NCBI GenBank assembly: GCA_963812525.1
Contig: CAWEVL010000010.1
Location: 434,001 to 498,000 of the forward strand
DNA length: 64,000 nt
Direction of reading: 5' to 3'
DNA from: Bog-756 sp963812525
GTDB taxonomy: Bacteria; Actinomycetota; Acidimicrobiia; Acidimicrobiales; RAAP-2
The notes beneath the pieces were generated by a model, which saw only the letters and a program-made list of their open reading frames with translations, had not been told where the DNA came from and made no database searches. The position numbers and the translations under genes are program-made. Position 1 is the stretch's first letter. Each line of letters opens with the position of its first letter. Of the stretch, positions 8,717 through 18,219 are shown piece by piece.

Positions 8717-10285
8717 CACGGGGCTCCTTCCGCGGCGGCCGGCCCGGCCGGGGCCGGGCCGGAGGTGAGGTCGGCCGGGATCGGGGTGTGGGTCACCCGA
8801 TCCACGTGGACCACCAGCTGGTTGACCGACGGGGTGATCCGGTCCAGCACCGGCTTGGGGTAGACCCCGAGGAACACGATGAGGATGACCAGCGGGGCGA
8901 TGATCAGGCGCTCGCTCCACCCGAGGTCGGCGGTCCTGGCTGCGTCCGCTTCGGTGGGCTCGCCGTGGAACACCTGCTGGTAGGCCCAGAGCAGGTAGAC
9001 GGCGGCGGCGATCACGCCCATGATGGCCACCACCGCCCACCACCGGTGGGCCAGGAAGGTGCCGATCAGCACCAGGAACTCACCGACGAACCCGTTGAGC
9101 CCGGGCACCCCGATGGAGGCCAGCATGGCCACGGTGAACACCCCGGCCATCACCGGGGCCGGCGACTGGAGGCCCTTCAGGGCGGTGACCTGCCAGGTCT
9201 TGCGCCGCTCGTAGATCCACCCCACCAGGATGAACAGGGTGGCGATGATCAGGCCGTGGTTGACCATCTGGAGCACCCCGCCGGTCAACCCCTGGCTGTT
9301 GAGGGCGAAGGTCCCGAGCACGATGAAGCCGATCTGGGCCAGCGAGGAGTAGGCCAACAGGCGCTTCAGGTCGCGCTGGGCGCAGGCCACGATGGCCCCG
9401 TACAGGATGCCCATCACGGCCAGGGTCAACAGCCACGGGGCCAGGGTCCGGGTGGCCTGGGGGAACAGGTTGAGGTCGAAGCGGATGATCCCGTAGGTGC
9501 CCAGCTTGGCCATGACCGCGGCCAGGAGCACGGCACCGGCGGTGGGGGCCTCGGCGTAGGCATCGGGCGACCAGGTGTGGAACGGGAAGACCGGGGCCTT
9601 GACGGCGAACGCCGCGGTGAAGGCACAGAAGAGCAGGACCCCCTCGGTCCCCGACAGGTGGGTGTGCATGAGGGCGGGCAGCTCGAAGGTCAGCACCCCG
9701 GTCTGGGACTGGTGGAGGAAGGCCACCGCCAGGATCCCCACCAACAGGAAGGCCGAGCCGGCGAAGGTGTACACGAAGAACTTGATGGCCGCGTAGTCCC
9801 CGGCGGGCATAGCCCCACCCCCCGATGATGAAGTACGCCGGCACCAGGGTCAGCTCGAAGAACAGGAAGAACAGGACCAGGTCGAGGGAGACGAAGCTGC
9901 CCAGGCAGGCCGCCTCCATCAGCAGGATCCAGGCCACGAAGGCCCTCGGGTCGCGCCGGCCCCGGGCCCCGAGGATGGTCAGGGGGAACAGCAGGGCGGT
10001 CATCACCACCAGGAAGAGGGAGATCCCGTCGACCCCGACCGACCAGTGGATGCCCAGCTGCTTGGCCCAGGTGTGATCGGAGACCAGCTGGTAGCCGCCC
10101 ACCCCCACCTTGCACTGGCCCACGATGACCAGCGACAGGATCAGGGTGAACAGCCCGACCAGGGCCCCGATGGCCTCGTGGAAGCGCTTGGCCACGGCCT
10201 TGGGCGGGATCAGGGCCACCACGGCGGCCCCGACGGCCGGGGTCAGCACCAGCACGGTGAGGAACGGGAAGTGGGAGGTGGCCAT
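8716..10285 (-). pseudogene. nuoM: nuoM, interrupted by a single-base frameshift
   Basis: Complex I subunit M, an antiporter-like proton-pumping subunit. From ATG 10285 the frame codes a good NuoM N-terminus through FFELTLVPAYFIIGGWGYARR, then leaves frame. A second frame resumes with DYAAIKFFVYTFAGSA and runs to the stop at 8716. The break sits in a run of four C at 9798-9801 on the plus strand. Removing one base restores a continuous 522-residue protein across the normally conserved WGxxRRxYAAIKFF region. All thirteen other subunits are intact and the operon would be useless without M, so I favour a sequencing or assembly error over a true pseudogene. Confidence 0.85.
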
Positions 10286-12213
10286 CAGCCCCACCACATC
10301 CGGCTGAGCACGAAGGCCAGGACCAGCACGGTGCCCAGCACGATGCCCAGCACGTAGTTGCGCAGGTACCCGGTCTGGGTTCGCCGGATCAGCGCCCCCG
10401 ACCGGCGGACCAGGCCGGCCACGCCGTTGACCCCGCCGTCGATGACCTTGGGATCGACGACGTCGGCGCTGAAGGCGGCCAAGTGGGCGAGGGGGCGGCC
10501 GAACACGGTGTCGTAGAGATCGTCGATGTACCACGCGTTGCGCAGGAAGGGGACCTCCAGTTGGGGACGGTTGGTCACCGACATCCACAGGGCGAGCCCG
10601 ACACCCACCCCGATCACGGCAATGAGGGCATCGGTGATGCCCAGCGTCCAGACGGCCGCCGTGCTCAGGTGGTCGTCGTACAGATTGGCGCCGAAGACCG
10701 GGTCGATCCACTTGGCCAGCGAGACGTGGTTGTTGGACGCGGCCAGGATGCCGGCGATGGCGGCGAAGAAGGCCAGGACCCACAGTGGGATGAGCATGAT
10801 GCGGGGCGACTCGTGGGGTTGGCTGAGGTGTCCTTCGGCATGGTGGGCGTCCGGCATGTCGGTGGTGGCGTCCACCGGCACCTCGTTCGACCAGTTGTCC
10901 CGACCGAAGAAGGCCAGGCCGGTGAGGCGGCTCATGTAGTAGGCGGTGAGCAGGGCGGTGACCAGGCCCAGCCCCCACAGGGCCGGGTGGGCGGCCCAGG
11001 TGTTCTCCAGCACGTCGCCCTTGGCCCAGAAGCCCGACAGCGGGGGCACCGCGGCGATGCACAGCCAACCGATGCCGAAGGTGATCCAGGTCAGCGGCAT
11101 GTACCGGCGCAGGTTGCCCATCCGCTTCAGGTCCTGCTCGTCGTGGAGGCCGTGGATGACCGAGCCGGCCCCGAGGAAGAGCAGGCCCTTGAAGAAGGCG
11201 TGGGCCACCATCAAGAAGATGGCCGCCTCGTAGGCCCCGCACCCGATGGCCAGGAACATGTAGCCCAACTGGGACACCGTCGAGTAGGCCAGCACCTTCT
11301 TGATGTCCTGCTGGGCACAGGCGATGGTGGCGGCCACGAAGGCGGTCACCCCGCCCACGATGGCCACCGTCAGCGCCGCGGCGCTGGAGGCGTGGAGGAG
11401 CGGGTTGATCCGGCACAGCAGGTAGACGCCGGCGGTGACCATGGTGGCCGCGTGGATCAGGGCGGACACCGGGGTGGGACCCTCCATGGCGTCGGCCAGC
11501 CAGGGGAACAGGGGGATCTGGGCCGACTTCCCCATCACCCCGACCAGCAGCAGGATGCAGATGGCGGTGATGTATCCCGACCCGATGCGGTCCAGGTGGG
11601 CGAAGATGGTCGTGTACTCCAGCGAGTGGACCCGCTCGAAGACCAGGAAGACGGCCAGGAGGAACCCGACGTCGCCGATCCGGTTGTAGACGAAGGCCTT
11701 CTTCCCGGCGCTGGCCGCCGACTCGCGGGTGAACCAGAACGACACCAGCCAGTAGGAGCAGGTGCCCACCCCCTCCCAGCCGACGAAGGTCACGAGGAGG
11801 TTGGACCCCAGCACCAGGATGAGCATGGAGGCCACGAACAGGTTCATGTAGAGGAAGAACTTGGAGTAGTCCTTGTCCCCCTTCATGTACCCGATGGAGT
11901 ACAGGTGGATCATGGTCGAGACACCGGTGACGAACAGCACCATGGTCATGGACAGCGGGTCCACGAACAGCCGGGCGTGGATCTGCAGGCTGTCGACGGG
12001 GATCCACGACCACAGGTTCTGGGTGTACGTCCGCACCGGGGCGTTGACCGTGAGCAGGTCGAGGTAGACGCCGATGGAGACCAGGAAGCTGGCCCCGACG
12101 AAGGCGGTGGCCACCCCGCCGGCGGCCGGGTCTCCGAGGCGGCGGCCGGCCACCAACTGGACGGCGAACCCGATCAGGGGCAGCAAGATGATCAGGTAGG
12201 TGACTCCGAGCAT
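10285..12213 (-). CDS. nuoL: NADH-quinone oxidoreductase subunit L
   Basis: A 642-residue antiporter-like subunit at the distal end of the complex I membrane arm. It carries the NuoL N-terminal domain and the proton-translocation core with TFVGWEGVGTCSYWLVSF and PTPVSALIHAATMVTAGVYL, and ends in the long horizontal helix plus terminal transmembrane helix (YLRNYVLGIVLGTVLVLAF). Length is normal. ATG 12213 lies 7 nt past the nuoK stop; its own stop shares one base with the nuoM start. Confidence 0.97.
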   Translation of the reverse strand: MLGVTYLIILLPLIGFAVQLVAGRRLGDPAAGGVATAFVGASFLVSIGVYLDLLTVNAPVRTYTQNLWSWIPVDSLQIHARLFVDPLSMTMVLFVTGVSTMIHLYSIGYMKGDKDYSKFFLYMNLFVASMLILVLGSNLLVTFVGWEGVGTCSYWLVSFWFTRESAASAGKKAFVYNRIGDVGFLLAVFLVFERVHSLEYTTIFAHLDRIGSGYITAICILLLVGVMGKSAQIPLFPWLADAMEGPTPVSALIHAATMVTAGVYLLCRINPLLHASSAAALTVAIVGGVTAFVAATIACAQQDIKKVLAYSTVSQLGYMFLAIGCGAYEAAIFLMVAHAFFKGLLFLGAGSVIHGLHDEQDLKRMGNLRRYMPLTWITFGIGWLCIAAVPPLSGFWAKGDVLENTWAAHPALWGLGLVTALLTAYYMSRLTGLAFFGRDNWSNEVPVDATTDMPDAHHAEGHLSQPHESPRIMLIPLWVLAFFAAIAGILAASNNHVSLAKWIDPVFGANLYDDHLSTAAVWTLGITDALIAVIGVGVGLALWMSVTNRPQLEVPFLRNAWYIDDLYDTVFGRPLAHLAAFSADVVDPKVIDGGVNGVAGLVRRSGALIRRTQTGYLRNYVLGIVLGTVLVLAFVLSRMWWG

Positions 12214-12220
12214 CGTCCGG

Positions 12221-12526
12221 TCAGCCCTTCATCAGGTGGAGATCGTCGGCGGTGGCATTGGCCCGGCGTCGGAAGATGGCGACGACCAGTCCCAGCCCGA
12301 CCACCACTTCGGCGGCCGCCACCACGAGCACGAAGAACACCAGGACCTGACCGCCGATGTCGTGCAGCATGCGGGCGAAGGTGACGAAGGTCAGATTGGC
12401 GGCGTTGAGCATGAGCTCGATGCACATGAACATGACCAGCACGTTGCGGCGGATGAGCACGCCCAGGGCCCCGATGGAGAACAGGACCACGCTGAGGCCG
12501 AGGTACCAGCCGGCACTGATGGTCAT
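12221..12526 (-). CDS. nuoK: NADH-quinone oxidoreductase subunit K
   Basis: A 101-residue, three-helix membrane subunit of complex I. The conserved membrane glutamates are present in MCIELMLNAANL (helix 2) and VAAAEVVVGLGL (helix 3); these are part of the central proton-conduction axis. Length is typical (about 100). It overlaps the nuoJ stop by 4 nt. Confidence 0.97.
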   Translation of the reverse strand: MTISAGWYLGLSVVLFSIGALGVLIRRNVLVMFMCIELMLNAANLTFVTFARMLHDIGGQVLVFFVLVVAAAEVVVGLGLVVAIFRRRANATADDLHLMKG

Positions 12527-13260
12527 GACCTGGCCTCCTCGGGCTCGCCCGCCGCGTCGGCGGCCCGGTCGGCGCCTCCGTCGCTGACCGGGCCGGTGGT
12601 CCCGGTGGTGGCGGCATCGGGGCCGGCCTCACCGGCCGGGACCGGCTCGGCTCCGGGGCCGGCGTCCTCGGCCGGTGGGTTGGACGAGCCGGGCGGGCGG
12701 CGGGCCAGCACCACCGCGCCGACCACGGCGATGACCAGCAGGGCGGCGGTGGCCTCGAAGGGGAACAGGTAGGTGGTGTAGACGGCCTTGCCCAGGAGGT
12801 AGACGTTGGACTGCCGACCGCCGTCGATCCCGGCCACGTGCGGGGCCCCGGTGGTCCAGCGCGACACCTCGCCCAGCAGCAGCAGGCCGGTGGTGGCCAG
12901 CACGATCAGTCCGATGGCCAGCGGCCGTTGCCGCCGCAGGGGCTCCAGGCCGATGTCCTCCTGGCGGTCGACCCCGAGGAACATGATGACGAACAGGAAG
13001 AGGACCACGATGGCGCCGGCGTACACGATGACCTGCACGGCGGCCAGGAACGGGTCGCGCTGCAGCACGAACAGCACGGCCACGCCGAAGAGGGTCATGA
13101 CCAGCATGAGCGCCGAGTGGACGGGATTGCGGGCCACCACCACACCCACCGCCCCGGACAGGATGATGGCCGCGGCCACCGCGAAGGTGCCCACGTCGAC
13201 CCAGGAGGCGTGGCCGGAGCCGACCGCCGCGGTGAGCACGGCTCCGAGCGCGGCCGTCAT
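12523..13260 (-). CDS. nuoJ: NADH-quinone oxidoreductase subunit J
   Basis: A 245-residue subunit with five transmembrane helices, including the conserved VQVIVYAGAIVVLFLFVIMFLG helix that undergoes the pi-bulge transition during coupling. The C-terminal 60 residues or so are a low-complexity Ala/Gly/Pro/Glu tail absent from most NuoJ proteins. ATG 13260 overlaps the nuoI stop by 4 nt. Confidence 0.95.
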   Translation of the reverse strand: MTAALGAVLTAAVGSGHASWVDVGTFAVAAAIILSGAVGVVVARNPVHSALMLVMTLFGVAVLFVLQRDPFLAAVQVIVYAGAIVVLFLFVIMFLGVDRQEDIGLEPLRRQRPLAIGLIVLATTGLLLLGEVSRWTTGAPHVAGIDGGRQSNVYLLGKAVYTTYLFPFEATAALLVIAVVGAVVLARRPPGSSNPPAEDAGPGAEPVPAGEAGPDAATTGTTGPVSDGGADRAADAAGEPEEARS

Positions 13261-14156
13261 CCGGCCTCGTCCGGTTCGGGGACGGCGACCGCCGGTGCCG
13301 AGGCCCCGCTCCCCGGTTCGTCCCGCTCGCTGTTGCCGGCCCGCACGGCGGCGGCGTACTCGGCGTCGGCCCGGTCACGGTGCTTCTTGCCGGCCCCGGG
13401 GGCGAACCGCTCGGCCTTCTCCAGCATCCGGCCGATGGCCCCCCTCGGCCCGCGCTTCTCGGCCGGCAGGTCGACCGGGACGAGGTGGCGCTCCAGGGTG
13501 TGGCGGAGCTGCTGGCTGCCCGTACTGGCGTCGTCGCGGTGGACCGACTGGCCCCCTTCGGGCGAGCGCACCCCGAAGCCCAGCTCACCCGACCACTGCA
13601 CCCGGCCCTCGAACTCGGCGGCCCCGGCCGGCGAGGTGGCCCGCATCCAGCCCGAGGTGTGCAGGTCGTCGCCCTCCCGCCAGTCCTCCCAGGGCAGGTG
13701 CCTGGGCTTGCCGTCGTCGTCGACCAGCAGCTCCTCTTTGGTGTAGATGGCGTCGTTCCGATTGGTGAAGGAGAACTCCATGAGCTTGGACTCGGTGATG
13801 GCCTCGGTGGGACAGGCCTCGACGCACAGGTCGCAGTGGATGCAGCGCAGGAAGTTGATCTCGTAGACGTAGCCGTAGCGCTCCCCGGGGGACACCGGGT
13901 GGTCCGGGGGGTTGTCCAGACCGCGCACGTAGATGCAGTCGGCCGGGCACACCCCGGCGCAGAGCTCGCAGCCGATGCACTTCTCCATGCCGTCCTCGTA
14001 CCGGTTGAGGACGTGGCGGCCGTGCTGGCGGGGCTGCTTGGGCCGCTTCTCCTCCGGGTACTGCCGGGTGACCGGCGGGCGACCCAGGTGCTCGAGGGTC
14101 AGCTTGAAGCCACCGAGGAAGTTCTGCCGCTGCCGGGGCACTTCGGGTTCGGCCAT
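13257..14156 (-). CDS. nuoI: NADH-quinone oxidoreductase subunit I
   Basis: A 299-residue ferredoxin-like subunit holding two 4Fe-4S clusters (N6a and N6b) in the peripheral arm. Both CxxCxxCxxxCP motifs are present: Cys60-Cys70 (CIGCELCAGVCP) and Cys105-Cys115 (CIHCDLCVEACP). Typical NuoI is about 160-180 residues; here about 120 extra residues of charged, Pro/Ala-rich sequence follow the conserved ALTxxFE-like region. ATG shares one base with the nuoH stop. Confidence 0.95.
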   Translation of the reverse strand: MAEPEVPRQRQNFLGGFKLTLEHLGRPPVTRQYPEEKRPKQPRQHGRHVLNRYEDGMEKCIGCELCAGVCPADCIYVRGLDNPPDHPVSPGERYGYVYEINFLRCIHCDLCVEACPTEAITESKLMEFSFTNRNDAIYTKEELLVDDDGKPRHLPWEDWREGDDLHTSGWMRATSPAGAAEFEGRVQWSGELGFGVRSPEGGQSVHRDDASTGSQQLRHTLERHLVPVDLPAEKRGPRGAIGRMLEKAERFAPGAGKKHRDRADAEYAAAVRAGNSERDEPGSGASAPAVAVPEPDEAG

Positions 14157-15472
14157 CAGGCGCCCCCTCCTTCACTGGACGGGGAGACGGTCGCTTCACC
14201 GGACGCGGGGACGGTCGTCGCCGGGGACGGCGCCGGGTCGGGGTCGGGCTCGGGCGGGCGGGTCCACAGCCGGACACCCACCTGGGGGACGATGGCCCGG
14301 GTCTCCTCCCGCTCGGAGCCGATGGCGAAGGCCCGGGTGATGACGATGGCCGCCACCACCACGGCCGCGGCCATGCCCAGGCCCCACCAGCCGTCGATCA
14401 CGAAGCCGGCCACGATGAGCAGCCAGCCGAGGGAGAGAGGGATCAGCTTCTTCCACCCCAGGTCCATGAGCTGGTCGTAGCGGAGCCGGGGCAGGGCGGC
14501 CCGCAGCCATACGAAGACGAACAGGAAGACGATGGTCTTGCCCAGGAACCACAGGATCGGCCACAGCCAGTACAGGTGGGCGATGTGCGGGATGGGGCCG
14601 TCGGGGCCCCCGAAGAACAGGGTCACGGTGATGGCCGACATGGTGATGGTGTTCATGAACTCGGCCAGGAAGAACAGGGCGAAGCGGATGGACGAGTACT
14701 CGGTGACGAACCCGCCGACCAGCTCGGAGTCGGCCTCGACCAGGTCGAAGGGCGGGCGGTTGGTCTCGGCGATGATGGCGATGAAGAAGATCACAAAGGG
14801 CACCACGCCCAGCCGGATGGCGTTCCACTGCCACAGGTGGCCCGCCTGGGCGTCGACGATGGTGCGGGTCGACAGGGACCCGGTGATCAGCACCACGGCG
14901 ACCACGGTCATGCCCAGCGCCGCCTCGTAGGAGATCATCTGGGCCGAGGCCCGCACCGAGCCCAGCAGCGGGTACTTGGAGCCCGACGACCAGCCGGCCA
15001 GCATGATGCCGTAGACGCCGATGGACGACATGGCCAGCAGGAAGAGGATCCCCATGGGTGGATCAGCCAGCTGCAGCTCGAAGGTGTGGCCGGCGATGGT
15101 GACCTCGCCGCCGATGGGCACGATGGCGAAGATGAGGAAGGCCGGGATGATGGTCAGGTAGGGGGCCAGCTTGAAGACGAGCCGGTCGGCCTGGTCGGGG
15201 ATCAGGTCCTCCTTGAAGAACAGCTTGATACCGTCGGCCAGGGTCTGGGCGATGCCGAAGGGCCCGGCCCGGTTGGGCCCGATGCGGCTCTGCATGTCCG
15301 AGATGACCTTGCGCTCGAACCAGATCATCAACATGACCGAGACCATGAGGGCGCCGAACACCACCAGCACCTTGATCAGGACGATGAGGAACACCACCCA
15401 GCCCACGCCGTTGCCGTAGAGCGGGTCGCCCTCGGCCAGGAGGGGGTGCACGATGGAGAGCAGGCCGTTCAC
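14156..15472 (-). CDS. nuoH: NADH-quinone oxidoreductase subunit H
   Basis: A 438-residue membrane subunit that, with NuoB and NuoD, forms the quinone-binding site at the junction of the two arms. Hallmarks include the SRIGPNRAGPFGIAQTLADG loop, ETNRPPFDLVEADSELVGG and FFLAEFMNTI. About eight helices are evident. A Pro/Glu/Thr-rich tail of about 50 residues extends the C-terminus. The start is GTG 15472, overlapping the nuoG stop by 4 nt. Confidence 0.97.
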   Translation of the reverse strand: MNGLLSIVHPLLAEGDPLYGNGVGWVVFLIVLIKVLVVFGALMVSVMLMIWFERKVISDMQSRIGPNRAGPFGIAQTLADGIKLFFKEDLIPDQADRLVFKLAPYLTIIPAFLIFAIVPIGGEVTIAGHTFELQLADPPMGILFLLAMSSIGVYGIMLAGWSSGSKYPLLGSVRASAQMISYEAALGMTVVAVVLITGSLSTRTIVDAQAGHLWQWNAIRLGVVPFVIFFIAIIAETNRPPFDLVEADSELVGGFVTEYSSIRFALFFLAEFMNTITMSAITVTLFFGGPDGPIPHIAHLYWLWPILWFLGKTIVFLFVFVWLRAALPRLRYDQLMDLGWKKLIPLSLGWLLIVAGFVIDGWWGLGMAAAVVVAAIVITRAFAIGSEREETRAIVPQVGVRLWTRPPEPDPDPAPSPATTVPASGEATVSPSSEGGGA

Positions 15473-18219
15473 AGGGTCTCCATCCGGAGCTCGACCACCG
15501 CGACCGAGGCGTCGATCAGGTCGGCGATGGTCCCCTCGTCGAGGGGGACGTTGAAGTCGGCCGCCACCACCTTGCGGGGCAGGGAGTCGTCGGCCACCAC
15601 GGTCTGGACCGTGGAGGTCGTCGCCGTCCGGACCCGGACGGAGCCCCCCGGGGCCACCCCCAGCTCGTCGAGGTCGAGGGGGTTGGCCCGCAGCGGCGCG
15701 GTCGCCACCAGCCCGGCCAGCGCCGGCACGGAGCGCACCGCGGCACCCCGGTCGTAGAGGACCCGGGAGGCCACCAGCCGGAGCGAGTAGCCGTCGTGGG
15801 GCACCACCCGGGGCACGTCGAGGTCGACCGGGCCGGACAGGGTGGCCGGCCGGGTCGGGGCACCGTCGTCGGACGCCGTGGCCGGCCGGGTCGGGGCACC
15901 GTCGTCGGACGCCGCCGCCGGGCGACCGGCACCGATCCCGGCCGTCGGGGACTCGGCCAGGCCGGCTCGGGGCGGGGCCCCTTGGCGCTCCACCGACTCC
16001 ACCCCGGGGACGGCGATGGGGTCGAGGGGGGCCGAGGCGGCCCGGCGGCCGAGGGTGACGGCGCTGGCCACCAGGGGGGCCACCACCCCGTCACCGGCCC
16101 CGGCGCCGTCCAGGACGGCCCGGGTGATGCCCCGGTAGGCCGGGGCCTGCAGCTCGATCTCGTCCCACACGTCACCCACCGAATCGAGGCCGAGGTCGGC
16201 TCCCAGATGCACGGCCAGCTCGGAGGCGATCATCCAGTCCGGCCAGGCCTGCCCGGGCGGCACCAGCTTCTGGCCCAGGCGGCTGACCCGGCCCTCCAGG
16301 TTGGTGGTGGTGCCGGCCCGCTCGTGGGCCTCGGCGGCGGGCAGGACCACGTCGGCCCGTTCGGTGACCGCCCCCGGCGCCGAGGCCACCGCCACCACGA
16401 ACTCGGCCCCGTCGAGGGCCCGACGGGCCAGCCCGGCGTCGGGAAAGTCATCCAGGGGGTCGGCGCCCAGCAGGACCAGGGACCGGACGCGGGTCCCGTC
16501 GGCGGGCTCCTCGGCCGCCGCGGCCAGGATGCCGGCGGTGTCCCGGCCCCGTTGCCCCGGCACCGAGCCCCAGGCCCCGGTGAACCAGGCCCGCCCGTCC
16601 TCGAGGGAGACCCGGCCGGGCAGCACGCCGGGGGCCAGCCCCATGTCCAGGGCGCCGTGCACGTTGCCCCGGCGGAGGGCCGGGAGGAAGCGGGCACCGG
16701 GGAGCGCGGCGGCCAGGACCTGGGCCGCCTCGGCCACCAGGGCGGCGTCCTCGGCCAGGGACGGCCGGCCCACCACGACGACCACGTTCCCCGCCCCGGT
16801 GAGCTCCCGGGCCCGGGCCAGGTCCTCGTCGGCGGAGGCACCCCCGGAGGGAGCCACCAGGTCCCGGACCAGCTCGGTGGCCTGGGCCGGGGCGTAGCGC
16901 AGGGAGACCGCCGCGTACCGGGTCAGGGCGGTGGACGAGGGCGAGAGCTCGACCAGGTCCAGGTGGCCGTCGACGATGCCCGACCGCAGCCGGAGGAAGA
17001 GGACCGGGAGCTCCTCCCGGAGGTCGCCGGTCAGGGTGATCACGGTGTCCGCGGTCGCCGCCTGGTCGATGGTGGCCCGCGGCAGGCCCAGCACCACCTC
17101 GGCGGGCAGGCCGTCACCCAGCTGGGCGTCGACCGAGTCGGTGCCCAGCACCCCCTTGGCCAGCTTGGCCCACGCGTAGGCGCCCTCGTTGGTCAGCCGG
17201 GCGCCGCCGACCACCCCGACCGCCTCGGCCCCGCCGGACGCCACCGACCGCTCGACCCCCTCGGCCACGGCCTGCAGCGCCTCGTGCCAGGACACCGCCA
17301 CCAGCGTCCCGTCCTTGCGGACCAGGGGCTCGGTGAGGCGGTCCTCGCTGTTCACGGCGTCGAAGGCGAACCGGCCCTTGTCGCACAGCCAGCCGTGGTT
17401 GACCGGGTCCACGTCGATACCCAGCAGCCGGGTCACCCGGTTGGACGACGACTGGACGGCCACCCGGCACCCGACCGAACAGGTGGTACAGGTGGACTCG
17501 ACCTGGTCGAGGTCCCAGGGTCGGGCGGCGAACCGGTACGGCGCGGCGGTCAGGGCCCCCACCGGGCAGATCTGGACGGTGTTGCCGGAGAAGTACGAGG
17601 CGAAGGGGAGGTCGGGGAACGTGTTGACCTCCATCAGCTCGCCACGGCCGATGAAGTCGATCTGGGCCTCGCCGGCCACCTCGTCGGCGAATCGGGTGCA
17701 CCGGCTGCACTGGATGCACCGCTCCCGGTCCAGCAGTACCAGCTCGGAGATGGGGATGGGCTTCTCGAAGTGACGCTTCTCCTCCACGAACCGGGTCTCC
17801 CCCGGCCCGTAGGCCAGGGTCTGGTCCTGCAGGGGGCACTCGCCGCCCTTGTCGCACACCGGGCAGTCGAGGGGATGGTTGATGAGGAGGAACTCGAGCA
17901 CCCCGTCCTGGGCCTTCTTGACCTTGTCGGAGTCGGTGACCACCTCCGAGCCCGGCTGCACCTCGATGAAGCAGCTGGGCTGCAGCGACGCACCGCGGGG
18001 TCCGCTCACCTCGACCAGGCACATCCGGCACACCCCGACCGACTGCATGCGCGGGTGGTAGCAGAACCGGGGGATGAACGTCCCGGCCTTCTCCGCCGCG
18101 GCGATCAGCAGCTCGCCCTTCGCCGCGGTGACCTCGCGGCCGTCGAGGGTGAAGGTCACCTGCTCGGCGGGAGGGGCGGCCACGGGGGCGCCGGCGTCCG
18201 GGGCGGTCCGCTCACTCAT
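15469..18219 (-). CDS. nuoG: NADH-quinone oxidoreductase subunit G
   Basis: A 916-residue peripheral-arm subunit. The N-terminus has a 2Fe-2S ferredoxin domain (CYHPRMQSVGVCRMC), the CDKGGECPLQD and CIQCSRC cluster motifs, and a molybdopterin-oxidoreductase-like domain opening with CTTCSVGC plus a later WLCDKG cysteine, so the extra N7 cluster seen in some bacteria is probably present. The C-terminal part contains a duplicated 36-bp segment (15842-15913). ATG 18219 overlaps the nuoF stop by 8 nt. Confidence 0.96.
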   Translation of the reverse strand: MSERTAPDAGAPVAAPPAEQVTFTLDGREVTAAKGELLIAAAEKAGTFIPRFCYHPRMQSVGVCRMCLVEVSGPRGASLQPSCFIEVQPGSEVVTDSDKVKKAQDGVLEFLLINHPLDCPVCDKGGECPLQDQTLAYGPGETRFVEEKRHFEKPIPISELVLLDRERCIQCSRCTRFADEVAGEAQIDFIGRGELMEVNTFPDLPFASYFSGNTVQICPVGALTAAPYRFAARPWDLDQVESTCTTCSVGCRVAVQSSSNRVTRLLGIDVDPVNHGWLCDKGRFAFDAVNSEDRLTEPLVRKDGTLVAVSWHEALQAVAEGVERSVASGGAEAVGVVGGARLTNEGAYAWAKLAKGVLGTDSVDAQLGDGLPAEVVLGLPRATIDQAATADTVITLTGDLREELPVLFLRLRSGIVDGHLDLVELSPSSTALTRYAAVSLRYAPAQATELVRDLVAPSGGASADEDLARARELTGAGNVVVVVGRPSLAEDAALVAEAAQVLAAALPGARFLPALRRGNVHGALDMGLAPGVLPGRVSLEDGRAWFTGAWGSVPGQRGRDTAGILAAAAEEPADGTRVRSLVLLGADPLDDFPDAGLARRALDGAEFVVAVASAPGAVTERADVVLPAAEAHERAGTTTNLEGRVSRLGQKLVPPGQAWPDWMIASELAVHLGADLGLDSVGDVWDEIELQAPAYRGITRAVLDGAGAGDGVVAPLVASAVTLGRRAASAPLDPIAVPGVESVERQGAPPRAGLAESPTAGIGAGRPAAASDDGAPTRPATASDDGAPTRPATLSGPVDLDVPRVVPHDGYSLRLVASRVLYDRGAAVRSVPALAGLVATAPLRANPLDLDELGVAPGGSVRVRTATTSTVQTVVADDSLPRKVVAADFNVPLDEGTIADLIDASVAVVELRMETL
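15842..15913. repeat. tandem 36-bp in-frame repeat inside nuoG
   Basis: Two identical 36-bp units (15842-15877 and 15878-15913) encode a repeated 12-residue SDDGAPTRPATA-type block in a disordered linker near the NuoG C-terminus. A diverged partial unit flanks it. In-frame duplication of a linker should not disturb the cluster domains. Confidence 0.85.
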
